A stretch of 64,000 bases of DNA from Leuctra nigra (Eukaryota; Arthropoda; Insecta; Plecoptera; Leuctridae), in the NCBI GenBank assembly GCA_934045905.1, contig OW203767.1, positions 14,325,073-14,389,072 on the forward strand, in the 5' to 3' direction. Shown in pieces: positions 44,555 through 57,400 of this stretch. Each line of letters begins with the position of its first letter. Positions within the stretch are counted from its first letter, which is position 1. The notes below the pieces were generated by a model. It did no database searches, was not told the origin of the DNA, and was given only the letters and a program-made list of their open reading frames with translations. The position numbers were made by a program, and so were the translations under genes.

Positions 44555-45074
44555 ATGAATATTGGAACTAAGATTATGAGCATTGGCCGAGGCTTCCATT
44601 CGTCACCCTGCTGCTTCGAGATTAGGAAATTAGCTCGGTTGAGAGTGGTTGATAATAGCGATATCGGCAAACAAGCGATGACAGAGGGAAAGCCCCCTCG
44701 TGTTATCCATATCTACAATAAGAAAGGCGTAGGAAAAGTTGGTAAGCCGGAAAATTGATATTTGGACTAAATATTAGTTTATTACCAGACTGATTTAATA
44801 ATTTGATCCATTTGTTGTAGGTGACAAAGTCCTAGTGGCAATTAAAGGCCAGAAGAAAAAAGGTATTCTAGTCGGCTGCAGACAAAATCAGAAACCAAAC
44901 ATCCCCAAATTCGACAGTAATAATGTTGTCCTAATTGATGACAGTGGAACTCCTTTGGGTACAAGAATCCATGTTCCGATCCCAACAATGTTACGAACAA
45001 TTCTCAAAGAGAAAACTGTTGTTAAAGGTGCCGATTATACCAAGTTGCTAGCAATTGCAACAAGATTTGTTTAA
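44555..45074 (+). CDS. mRpL14: Mitochondrial ribosomal protein L14 (uL14m)
   Basis: Two exons, 44555-44741 and 44821-45074, GT-AG, giving 146 residues, about the usual length for animal MRPL14. The N-terminus (MNIGTKIMSIGRGFHSSPCC) is basic and hydroxylated, like a mitochondrial presequence. The core follows uL14: LARLRVVDNSDIGK, then RVIHIYNKKGVGKVGDKVLV with IKGQKKKGILVG, then NNVVLIDDSGTPLGTRIHVPIP. The protein sits at the large-subunit/small-subunit interface of the mitoribosome. I chose the ATG at 44555 because it directly precedes the presequence; an in-frame ATG at 44429 would add a non-homologous stretch. Head-to-head with Symplekin, followed 350 bases later by PGM3 on the same strand. 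Confidence 0.93.
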
Positions 45075-45096
45075 ATTGTATTAATCTGTATTCAGT

Positions 45097-45102
45097 AATA
45101 AA
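45097..45102 (+). terminator. polyadenylation signal of mRpL14
   Basis: AATAAA 23 bases after the stop codon, in a short AT-rich 3' UTR. Confidence 0.55.
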
Positions 45103-45422
45103 TTAGATCAATTAGTATCAATCATTGTAATAAATATCACATCAGTTAAATCCCAGAACTATATTTTAATTATTTCATAACATTTAAGTTAACTTAATTT
45201 AGATACATTTTTAATCGGGTTAATAACATTGAATTGTTAAAGATTCTGAAAGTCTATCAAATTCAAAACAATATCATCAATAGTACCTATCTATATGAAA
45301 AAACGTGTTTTGTGAAGTTTTAACTTTAGCTGATCTCTTGAACAAAATACTACCTCCAGTTTAAATTTTGGTACCTTCACGCACGAATACCAACACCTGA
45401 AGTGTAGTACCAGCTGACACCT

Positions 45423-48400
45423 ATGGTGGGAGTGGGATTCAGGAATGTGTTTTTGAGCTCAACAAGTAGGTTACAAGCACCCTTTCACTTCATTGTGAGA
45501 CATTTGTCCAGCATGGCATCAACTAGTGTAGATTATTTTAATACAGCCCAAAGGGTAGGTGCTGAAAAACATCCAAGAAGACAAGAGATCCACATTCAGT
45601 ACGGAACAGCAGGATTCAGAACAAGGTAAAAAATATTCCTGATGTCAAACTTGAAATGCACTTCACAGCTGGTTTTATTGCTTGGTTGGCACAAAAACAA
45701 TTCCCCTTGTCATTTTCCAGGTCTTACATTCAATGACAAACCATTGCTTCATTATTCATAGATGCTTAATTCACATTTAAATGTTGTTTTAAATAATATT
45801 TGGAATCCTGCTGCAAGTGGAAACCAAAATTTTGGATAGCTAGCGCCACGCCGGGTATTGTCAGTTGTGCCAACCTATTAAACAAAACGCGCGAAATATT
45901 TGAAAGTCATCATTTTGAATATAAAATGTATGTCTATTTTCAGAGCTGAGCATCTGGATCATGTTTTGTACCGGATGGGATTGCTGGCTGTCCTGCGGTC
46001 TAAAGTCAAGCAAGCAACTATCGGTGTGATGATAACTGCATCACATAATCCTGAACCAGACAATGGAGTGAAACTTGTCGATCCACATGGAGAAATGTTG
46101 GAACAAGCATGGGAGAAATTGGCAACGAAGTTGGCAAATGTGAAGGATTCCGAGGTTGCAGAGACTTTAGCTAAAATAGCAAAATCAAAGGGAATCGACG
46201 TTTTAAAGCCAGCTAGTGTATTTGTTGGTCAAGACACTAGGTGAGTGTTGATTATACTCTCATCTCATCTAATATAGGTAGGTAGGTATATTATGTTCTG
46301 CATCATAGTCTTAAGACGGCTGGGTAGTGAGTTTGACCTTGAAGAGTTTTTTAATCGATTTTTATCAATATCTTTTTCCAGTGTAATTGTTAACAAAATA
46401 GGGCTATGGACGTGAATTCAGAACAGTTCACTGAAAATAATTGCATAGTTTGAAATAAGTTATTAGTTTTATTTTGTCCGACAGGTGTTTAGAACCCGAA
46501 AATTTAGTAATTTTCGGGTTCTAAACACCTGTTGGACACAATAAAACTAATAGCTTATTCCAAACCATGAAATTATTTTCAGTGAATTGTTCTGAATTCA
46601 CGTCCATAGCCCTATTTTGATAACAATTACACTGGAAAAAGATATTAATAAAAATCGATTAAAAAACTCGTCAAGGCCACGCTCACTACCAAGCCCTCTT
46701 AATTTTTAAATGTAACTTTGTTTATTCATAAGTATGTATAGAACTTACTAAAAATACTAAATAGTAAACGCTCATTTAAATACAGTTCATTTAAATTAAA
46801 ATGTATTTATTTAAATGTATTTAATTTATTAATATATTGGTTCACTTAAAAGTATCCAAACATTTGTATTCCAAGATATTTGTAGTTAATCATAGTAATG
46901 TGGTTACAGGCAGAGCAGTGTTAGTTTATCTCGAGCTGCTTGTGCTGGAATATCTGCTCTCGCCGGTCAATATAAGGATTACGGAATTGTCACAACGCCT
47001 CTTCTGCACTACTTCGTTACATGCGAGAACACTCAACATGAATATGGTGAACCATCAGAGGACGGCTATTTTAACAAAATTTTCACTGCCTTCAAAAACC
47101 TAAGAGGAGAGGTAAAAATCATAAATTAGTTTCAATTAATGTTATTAAATTTCTGATATTGTTACATAATTAATTTAACCCAACAGAATCCAGGCAAAGG
47201 GAAGTACGCTCCAACACTTTTATATGATGGAGCTAACGGAGTTGGAGCGCTCAAAATGCAAGTGGGAAATGGACATCTCGGAAGCTCTCTAAACGTCACT
47301 ATTTTTAATGATGGAACAAAAGGAGAATTAAATCACAAGGTAATAAAATATTCTGAATTAAAATATAGATTTCATATTTAACCCACCCACCCATCATATA
47401 ACAATTAATACCCAGTCTGGACCCTTGTGTGCTTGTTTCAGTGTGGCGCTGACCATGTAAAGGTGCAACAGGAACCTCCAAACGGTGTTCCAATCACTCC
47501 GAACGCACGATGTGTTTCTGTGGACGGCGATGCTGACCGAATCGTCTATTACTACACGGACGACGCCAACAAGTTTCATCTCCTGGATGGTGACCGCATT
47601 GCTACATTGGGTAAATCCATAGTACCTATGTACACTCAACAAATCATAAAACGGTATTTCAGCGAAACTAATTGGCTGCTACTCAGGCTCCTTGGCAATC
47701 AATCCTTGTTATTGTCAATTAAATCAGAGCTCACCTAAAATAATTAGATGATGCGTTTAGCATAGAGTTCATGGGATGATGTCATCAAATCTTTTTCAGC
47801 GAATCCATTTCTTTCGAATACCGTTTTATCTTTTGTTGGGTGTACCTACTTCACTTTCTTATTGATTATTAATTTCTACATTACAAATTTGTTTAATAAT
47901 TTTATTTTCAGTGGCTGGCCACTTGATGGAGTTAGTAAAAGCAAGCAAACTCACTCTTCAGCTTGGGTTAGTTCAGACGGCTTATGCAAATGGGAGCTCA
48001 ACGAACTACATATCAAAATCGTTGGTAAGAAACAAGGTTTCAATTATCTAATTTGTCGCTGTGATGAATTAGTACAGACACGGGACAAGGCAGCTGAAAT
48101 GTGTGAAATTGTTTCAGAAAGTTCCCGTGGCTTGTGTACCAACCGGGGTGAAGCATCTCCACCACAAAGCACAAGAGTTTGATATCGGAGTATATTTTGA
48201 AGCCAATGGTCACGGAACTGTTGTTTTTAGTGCCAACGCTACCAAAATCATAAAAAATGCACTCTCTCAAACCAAGTACGTAAAATACTACACTTCAGCA
48301 TGTAAGTGTGGCCAAATTTTTAACGAACCATTTAAAACTGATTATTCGTTTTCATAATAGTTTGTCAGATGAAGAACGTACAGCAGTGAAGAATCTGGCA

Positions 48401-49914
48401 ACGTTGATGGACGTCATAAATCAGACTGTGGGAGATGCCATATCCGATATGCTATTGGTTGAAACTGTTCTGCATTCACGAGGGTGGAGCATTCAGCAGT
48501 GGGAAGAAACTTACACCGATTTGCCAAACAGACAGCTGAAAGTTGTCGTTCATGTAAGTTGCATGAACTGGACAACATAGAGTACCTACCTCATCATTAG
48601 AGAACGACCACTTTTTTAAAATGAAATTTTTTAAATCATAGGACCGCCGAGTAATTGTAACATCGGACGCGGAGCGCCAATGTGTTTCTCCACCTGGACT
48701 ACAGGAAGAAATTAACATACTCGTCTCTCTATTTCCTAATGGCCGCTCTTTCGTAAGGTACCTAATAAAAAAAAACATATGAAATGAAGTGGTCTTTAGT
48801 TCTTATTAAGAGTCTACGATACCTACTTGATGAAATCCATGTTTTATGAAGCACAAGAAGGCGGCCCCTACTTTTTTCTAAACGGCTTTACCGATTGTCT
48901 TCAAATTTTCACAGGTTATAGATCATTAAGAGTAGATCTGTGTCTCTAGTGGCCCCAAAGTTTTATTTTTTTTTTAGTTATTTCAGGGCAGAGGTGCCAA
49001 AAAGACTCATATATTGCCCATGTTAGCACTTCCTCAAAACGAGAAAAAACATTTTTTATAATTTTTTTCTATCACTAGAGACAGATTTACTATTTAAATC
49101 TCTATGCTGTTAAATTTTGAAAACAATCGGTCAAGCCGTTAAGAGGCAAACGGAAGCGAGCGGGAATCGCACGGTTCGTCAGAGCGTTTTTTGAAATTTT
49201 GTCTTCCCACTAAATAATTTTAAAAATCAGATAGTAACGACCCATTACAGCCTAATAGACAAATAATGCCGCACACTAGAGTTCATTATGACCTCTGATA
49301 CAACTTCAAAGTGTTAAATACGATATTTTTAGTAAAATAATAAAAAATAGTCGTATTTAACACTTTGAGATGATACCAGAGGTCATAAAGTACTACAGTG
49401 TGCGGCATTATTTAGTCTATTAGGCTGTAATGGGTCGTTACTATCTGATTTTTTAAAATTATTTAGTGGGAAGAAAAAATTTCAAAAAACCGCTCTGACG
49501 AACCGTGCGATTCCCGCTCGCTTTCGTTTGCCTCTTAAGAAAAAAGTAGGGGCCGCCATTTTATGGTTTTTTGGGGTTTTCAATATTTAAATTAAAATAT
49601 CTTACTTCACAGCAGCATATGCAACATGCAACACACGATTAAATGTCACAAATGTCATGTACAACCCAGAGGTAATGCACTTTCATGCATTTCTAGGATT
49701 TTTTTACATCAGAATCGTAATTTTCTGCGAGTCCTGTCGACTCTTAACTTTGTTGTTAATATCGTGTTTCAGACCGAGTGGAACTGAAGACATTGTTAGG
49801 ATCTACGCGGAAGCCGACACTCAAACTAATGCGGATTTGTTGGCTGCCAAAGTTGCGCTAACCGTTCATCAAATGGCAGGGGGAGTAGGCGACGCTCCGA
49901 ATGTTAACCAATAA
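45423..49914 (+). CDS. Pgm3: Phosphoacetylglucosamine mutase
   Basis: Ten exons: 45423-45625, 45944-46240, 46910-47111, 47187-47339, 47442-47610, 47912-48024, 48118-48275, 48361-48553, 48642-48757, 49773-49914. All phases close. The enzyme interconverts GlcNAc-6-P and GlcNAc-1-P, the step before UDP-GlcNAc, which supplies chitin, N-glycans and O-GlcNAc. Visible signatures: [10 protein letters not shown], the phosphoserine loop [15 protein letters not shown], the Mg-binding DGDADR in exon 5, [11 protein letters not shown] in exon 7 and the phosphate-binding RPSGTED in exon 10. From the ATG at 45513 (AGCATGG, good context) the protein is 551 residues, the family's usual size. An in-frame ATG at 45423 would add a 30-residue basic leader. 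Cytosolic enzyme. Three introns hold inverted-repeat elements. Confidence 0.95.
46311..46698. repeat. Foldback element in PGM3 intron 2
   Basis: About 185-base arms meet at a GAAAATTTAGTAATTTTC centre. Outer ends are AGACGGCTGGGTAGTGAG and its diverged complement. A few mismatches and one short indel separate the arms. Confidence 0.8.
47631..47844. mobile_element. ~214-bp mariner-like MITE (PGM3 copy)
   Basis: Ends TACACTCAACAAATCATAAA and the mirrored TTTTGTTGGGTGTA, bounded by TA. Same family as 40422-40634 and 59231-59433. Confidence 0.75.
48861..49558. repeat. Foldback element in PGM3 intron 9
   Basis: GGCGGCCCCTACTTTTTTC at the left and AAAAAAGTAGGGGCCGCC at the right are the ends. Long inner arms (49138-49318 and 49346-49540) pair around an AT-rich centre and include CGGTTCGTCAGAGCG and GAGGTCATAA. 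One arm has extra sequence next to the left end. Confidence 0.8.
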
Positions 49915-51469
49915 GTATTATGTTCAGAAAAAAATACACACTCAAAAACTATGGTGTCGGATGCAGGAAATTGCATATTCCTCAAGGTAAAAGACATTTA
50001 CATATTTTATTTTTATTGGCAATTATCTGTAAGTACTGTGTACCTACTATTACCAACTATTATTGGGGTCTACCTAGTATTATATAAATATGTAATTATT
50101 TTAGAGGCACCTTATCTTTATTGTGGGTAGTTACTACATAGTTACTATACCTACTTTAGTACTTATTTGTGTGCATAAGATTTTTATATCTTGTTGACAA
50201 TACATTAAAAATTATGACTAATAAAATGCATTGACAACTATTATTATAATAATATGACCAGTGGATAGATTAAATAATAGTATTATGTTTGTTTTAGCTT
50301 GGGTTATAATCTCACTCATAGGTAGGTACTACAGAAACATCAAAAGATCAATCTGTTTTTAAAGAGATATTTATTGGTTGTTATAGTATTTGTTCTTATA
50401 AATATTTGTTTTTCACTGTACATAATCAATTTTTCTTAATACTGTATATTATAACTATAATATATCAGACATTTAGGCCTTCTAAATATACTCTACCAAA
50501 TACTTCTAGATAGATATCTATTAATGGCTTTGGAATTAAATGGTGGAAAATAAAATAGTACAGGTCAATACAATATAATTGTTATAATAATGTACATATC
50601 AAGGAATCCCGAGAAAATGAATTTCTTGAATATTTCCTGGTATCGTAAATCAAATACAGATTATGGTAGAGATCAGCTCATGAAATAAAATGGATTAAAG
50701 TTGGCATTATCCATTAGTTTGCATAATTATTTTTTAAAATTAATAATGTAAAGGTGACCGAATTTTTTCCATCACTAAAATTAAATATTGAAATCTACAT
50801 TCAGCTCCTTAATATTTTAAAAGGACAAAATTCAGTTAAAAAGTTTGTGCAATTAATACCTGTCCTTACTATTTATTTAAAAAGCAGGTGTGTGTCTTTC
50901 ATTTTCTTGTATTTTATGTTCAACGAAGGTAAATGCATAATCTTATTGAAAGCACATCATTATACTAGAAAGGAACTTTTCAATTACACACTGATGTTTA
51001 GTTGAAGAAGCACTACGAGAAATCGTCAACAAGATAGAATAGAGAAATCAAGAAACTAGAACTGAATTAGAAATAATACCTACATCGTTTGAGACGCATC
51101 CACTCGCATATTTGAGTTGTCGTTCATACCAGCTGCCCAAACTTGACAATTGTCTTATCAACACTTTGCACAATGCCACCTTGATTCAGTCAACAAGTGT
51201 TCTGTCTTTAAATACAACACATACATTTTATTTAGTTACCTTCTATTCGAGTTAGAAAATATCATAATTGGCTTAAAATGTCTTTTACTATTGAGATCCA
51301 CAATTACTTTCAACTCGTAAAAAAAGGGGAAAAAAAGTGTGGCATATTATCTTGCTCAATGAATGACGCAAAGATCTGTTGGGTTAATAAAACACTCTAA
51401 TAATGGGTTTTATATATAGAACTATTCTTGAAATCTTATCCCTAATCTGTTAATGGCAAGAATGTCTTC
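49915..51469. other. Convergent spacer between PGM3 and Kdm2
   Basis: The two genes end tail to tail here. AATAAA at 50220 (plus strand) could serve PGM3, and a minus-strand AATAAA at 51227-51232 could serve Kdm2. Otherwise AT-rich with no exon. Confidence 0.5.
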
Positions 51470-54400
51470 TCAAGCCGGATTTCGCTTCCCTATAAGTTTT
51501 CCGTCCATGACGCGCAGCTCGTGTTTGCTCCTGACTGCGAACTTGGCGATGGCCGCCGCGGTAACGTGCGGCGTGTGCCTGAGATCGAGCCGCGAGATCG
51601 CCTCGCACCGCGCCAGATGCTCCAGGCTGGCGTCGGTCAGCAGGCGGCAGTTTGACAGGTCGAGCGTGTGCAGAGAGTCGATGGTGGTGGCGGGCGAGGT
51701 CGCCAGCTGCGCCACGCCAGCGTCCGTCACCCGGTTGCAGCTCGAGACGTCGAGGAGTCCGAGGCGCGGCAGGTGCTGCGTGATGTAACGGAGCGAGATG
51801 TCGGAGAGCTCGCACCCGGCCAGCTTCAGTGTGCGCAGGTTGCGTAGTCGGGACTTTGTGTCGACGAGGCCCGGCCGAGAGTCGGGAGGCGGGCTCAGGA
51901 TGTCGCGCAGCGACGCGTCGTTCATGCCCGACACGAAGCTGAGGTCCAGGGAGTTGAGAGGCGGACAGACGCAGGTACGCAGAGCAGCGACGCCAGCGGC
52001 CGTACAACCTGCAAGACAATCACTTATTAAGACTTTTCATATTTTATTGTCACAACAACTTCTTTGCTTTTAAGGGCGGTCATACATTTTTTCCCGCCAA
52101 CGGTTGGTTTAGATTATTACTTTATGGAGCAAGGGACAATAACTCCGAATATACAAAATGTATCACCGTCAAAATAGATTGCACGATGTTTTTAACTAGT
52201 TTAGCCTAACTCAAAATTCTGTCCAAGCCATTTTGAAAGCCAACTAATCAGCTTACACGATGATAAAATCGGTTAAACAAATAATCTAGAGCTGCGTACC
52301 TTGAAGAGACAACTCTCGGAGCTGTGTGAGCCGCCCGACGAGCCAGAACAGCTGCCTCTTGGCGACGCCCGTCCAGTCGAGCACCAGCGCCTCGGGCTGT
52401 CGCTTGACGATGCCCGACAGATGCGTCGCAGTCAGACGGACGTGCGACAAGTCCATGCGGCGCCACAGAGAAGGGTCGATGGAGTAGTTGTACCTGCGCA
52501 AACATCAATCGATATCGTCCATGTACAGTGGTGCATAGAAATGAACTGATGCTTTTAAAATATATTATTACTTGGGTAGTAGCTACAAATTTGCCATTTG
52601 CTGTAGGTGTGTTTAAAATATTGTCCAGCCGTTTACATCAATAACAGACCAAATGTACCTTGCCTTTCCTGAGAAGAACTAAAAAAAAAATTCCTTAATT
52701 TTATGTTCGAAATTAAAAAAGATAAACCCTTATCTTTATTACTTTCTTTTTACTCTACTAAATATTAGTTGATGCAAGGCGTGACAATAATTAATCATTA
52801 ACATTTTCATTAGCACACAATGTACTCTCTCGATGTTTCTTTGCAGAACTACGTACCATGTCTTGCAGACGACCGCACACTGCGCCAGCTCGACCGGCGT
52901 CAGTAGCCGCATGACCGGCAGAATACACGACTTCTCCAGCGCGTTCGCGACGATCTTGCCGTCCTTGAGCGTGGGAACCGGTTTGACGGCCGGCGCGGGA
53001 CGCACCACGTACGTCGGCTTCTTGAGCACTTTGCTAGAGTTGCCGGACAGCTGGTGAGCGAGCTGCGTGCGCAGCGCCAGCTTGCGAGGCTCGGCATTCG
53101 CCGGGGGGATCGGGGCGGCGGTCAGGGGGGTGGCGCTCACGTCTTCCGTGCTCATCGAGCGCTTGATTGGCAGGGCGGGGGAAGCGTTGCTCACCACTGG
53201 TGGAGTTGTGTAGGGATCCCATTGAGGCTTCTGAAATAGTAAACAAGACACAAATTATTCGAAAATGTATAATTTTATTGTTTTAAAATAATTTTACTGT
53301 CACTGATGGGTTGAATTAATGAAAATTATGAAACCGGCCATCATACCTTCACAAAAAAAGTCTGTTAAGAGATATACAATTTTAACTTCTTAGGACTTTA
53401 AGTGGTCAGGCATCAAAGCCAGCTAAATTATCAGCTACTAAAACTCTCCTCCTCGAGATATTTTTGAAAATACCTTTTTGTGAAATAGCAAGGGATTTAA
53501 CATTTGGTACGATTGAACATGATGACTTATTATTAATTTATTTCTAACGCATGAATTTGTTCTCTATCCAATCAACTATATTAACTGTCATTTAAGTAGT
53601 GTGATTCATCTTGATCTAACTTACCTCTGAGGGCAAGGTCTCTGTCTCCCGTTCCCTCTTGGCCTTCTTCGGAGGTGACTCTGCACCAGGCGTGTGCGGA
53701 CGACCGAACTCGTCCACGTCGCTGTCTGCCTCGACCTTGATACCTTCCTTGCAGTCGGCAATGGAACTCGTGTCCGAGCTCACGGACATGCGCCGGATGT
53801 CACTGGATTTGTTCCGAGCACGGAAATGCCGAGGCTATACGAAAACAATACCAAATTATACGAGGAACGTTAAACCGTAATGACGTAACAATGTGCTCAG
53901 TTGAGTTCAATCTAAATTACACGATGTATGTCCATTTAAATCATATCACCTTGAAATTAAAAAGTATTTTTACCAAATGGTTTAACTTTTGCCATAAAAA
54001 AGACTAATGGCGTTTTCCACTGGCCGCACTAAGGGCTGCACTGAAATGACGTCACCATACAAAACTCAGTGTAAATTTCAAACTGACAGCAGAGCTAGTA
54101 CGGCCAGTGGAAAACACGGAACGCCATAAGAGAACTACAAAAGTGATTCATAATGAGAAATAATAAGAGATATCGGAGTTCTTACCCTTACCCTGTATTC
54201 AACGTTCTTCCCATCTTTGCAGCACTTGGGACACTCCCAGCTGTTCGGAAGATCTTCGTTGACGACACCTTCCAGTCCAGGACACTGCAAGACGAGCATG
54301 TCATTAACAAGTTCAATGCTTGTGTAGACAGAATTATTCTAGAAATTAACGTTTAAAAATAACATTAAAGCAAACCTGTTACAAATAAGTAGGTAGTCTG

Positions 54401-57400
54401 GTGTTATATTCTTTTGAGTTAGGTAGTACTTCATGGTAATATTCTGAAATATTATCAAAATTACCTAGGTACCTACTTATATTGCAGCGTATTTCATGTA
54501 GAAACACAAAAAATACAACTCAAATTCGTTCATTCATTCGTTACTGTCAGTAGATCAAGAGAGCAAACATAATTGCATGCATAAAATCACTAGCAAACTA
54601 AACTCAAAATTATTTCAGTCTCAGATTAAAATATATAAGAAAACATTATTTTCAAACGTAAGAATGAACAAATCTTCATTCTTACCATCTTGGCGACACA
54701 CTCTGGATGAATGATCTCGTAGCAGACGCTGCACTCCATGAGAGAGCTGGGCACTTCTCGGTTTGTCTTCTGTATCGGAATGACGGGCGCCTGCCCCCAG
54801 CCGTCGAGCTTGCAGCTGTTGCACGCGGCCGTGACGGGCAGCATCGGCTGGAGACACTGCCGCATGATGCACGTCTGCTTGGCGCGGCCCGGACCGCCGA
54901 ACTTCACCATGTCCTGGCAGAACGTGCACTCGCCGCAGTCCGAGCGCTGGCACGCCTCGCACTTCTTGCAGCGCGTGCGGCGCCGGCGTGGACCACCGCT
55001 GTGTTGCGCGGATCCTGTACATGCAAGTCAAGCCATCGGTATAATACCTACAGGACTAACAACAACAACATAAAAAGGAACACGTTGATTAAATATATTA
55101 CAGAATACAAGTTCACAGGCAAACTTAGATGAGAATAGTAAAAAATAGGAGTCAAATCAATATTCATTTGATAGATGATTGATGAATGAACACCCGCCCA
55201 CATACTAATATTGCAATGTACTCCTGTAGTCAGAAGAATCAACAATAAACGGCTAAGTTGGACCTCCAATTGCCATCAATAGCATGTACTATTCAGTATG
55301 AAATAATCAACCTATTTGTGAACTGTAATCTTACCTTTCACTCCCCTCTCTTTGTGTATCTTGTGCTTGTGCGGCGTTGAGCTTCGATTGCCTGAATTCT
55401 TCGCCAACGGAATCCTGCCGGCCTTCGTCTTGTCGCCGTCGTCCCCACACTTGAGTATCGACACCCCGGTGATCGCGTCCTCCAGATTGTCGTACCGGTG
55501 CTGCTCGACTAGACTCCGCACGTCTCGTATCAACGCGATCGGATTCTGCAGCAGCTCGGGAACATTCTTCTTGTTGGTCGGAAGCGAGTGGAGGTACATG
55601 ATGATAGCTTTGAGTCCGTGCAGCTCCTGGGGTGTGAGGTGGACGTGGGGCTTGCCGGTGGGGACGAGCGGTGGCGGAGGGTGCGAGGTGGAGGGGTCGC
55701 CCGGTGACGACGAAGTGCCGCCGGGGGTCAGGTGGGAGCGGCCCAACAGGCAGTGGACGTAGCGCTCGAGCACGTACCAGAGCATCTCTGTGAAGAACGG
55801 GTAGCGGAACTTCTGAGGGACCTGGAGCAGATTGTGAAGAACACTTTAGAATCTGCACAATATGAGACGCTGTCTGATCAACTAATTCACTTCTTAGTAG
55901 GTAGGTACTTTTTAAAAATAGCTGAATAGAAATAAATGGTAAACTGAGTAAGATAAATTATTTCAATTTTTTATACATTATTGTCTTTTAGTTTTTAGTC
56001 TTTTAGTTTTAGTATTAATTTTCCCTCGCATGTCCCAAGCTGCTTGGAGCCTGAGCAAAGGTCTACTGTGTCCTATTCACATGCCTGACAGGTGATGATA
56101 CGTGCAAATTGAAGTATGGCAAGACTCACGTGGGTGGCGTCCTCCACCTCGGCGACCTTGAGCTGCTTCTCGATGCCGAAGGAGTGGAGGAAGTTGCCGC
56201 CGAAGACGAGCGAGTCCATGGGCGTGTAGACAGCGTGGATCCAGCCAGTGGGGATGAAGAACGTGTTGCCGGCGGTGAGAGTGACACGGCCGCACTTGTC
56301 CACCGTGTCTCCGAAGAACACGTCCGACTGCTTGCCGGACAGAACCCACTGCTCGTACAGCGCCATGTTGTGCTCACTCGGCTGGATCAGCCAAAAGATC
56401 TACAAACAACATATTATATCAGTTTGTTACTCACTGAGGAAATAATATTGAATGACACATAGGGGGTTTGAGTATTTACTTCCAATACAAATATCAAATA
56501 ATGGATACAAATATTAAAAATACCTATGTCTAATAGTCGGAAACTAAATTCAGTTGATACAGAATCAAATGAAAAAATAGTTTGCTGCTTCAAACTATCT
56601 TAAAATTCAAGACTGAAGGATGGCCAAGAATATTTTTTCAAACATGTGTTATTGGTTTCGTAACTTATTACAAAGGTCTGTGCATAAAAGTAAACAACCC
56701 TGTACGGAGAAGTGGTGTGCCAGTTTTTGAGAGTTGACCACAAACAAATCTTTTAGAATACCTACATTGAAATGTCGAATACTAAATTTTGAAATATTCA
56801 GAGCAATTATTTTCGAATATTGACATGTCCTTAACTACAAAACAATTTACAAATGTCCTGCAACCACTAAGTACCAAATGTTATTTCAATATAAGTCATA
56901 AAGTTTCACTGTCTTCCTTTGCAAAGTAAATATGTCATTCACAACTTCACATTAATGATTAAGTTAGAGGACCATGAGATTCCAGTATCATAGTTTAGTT
57001 TGACGTTTTCATTATGCTCACCACATCATTAAACTAATACAAATTTTGTCGACACAAATATCAGTGAAGTCTTTGATTTTCTTGCCTCCGAGGAAACCCA
57101 CTTTTCATTTGGCTCACCTTGCTGCCCTTGAGAATGTGGTACCACACGGAGGTGCCTCCGAAGTCGACGTGGAAGTCAGTGTAGCAGCCCTTCACCGACA
57201 TGAGACAGTACTTCTGCACCTTGGGGTACATCATGTCGTCGATGGCGTTGGTCGACTCCGTCTGCGCCTCCTTGAGGTGGCGCGGCCAAACACAGTCCAC
57301 CCAGTCGATCTGGCGCACTATAGATGGCGTCTACAAGAGATGCATTCAATTAGTGTTGCATTTAAGGTAAATGCACAGAGTAAATAGAATAGGTATGAAA

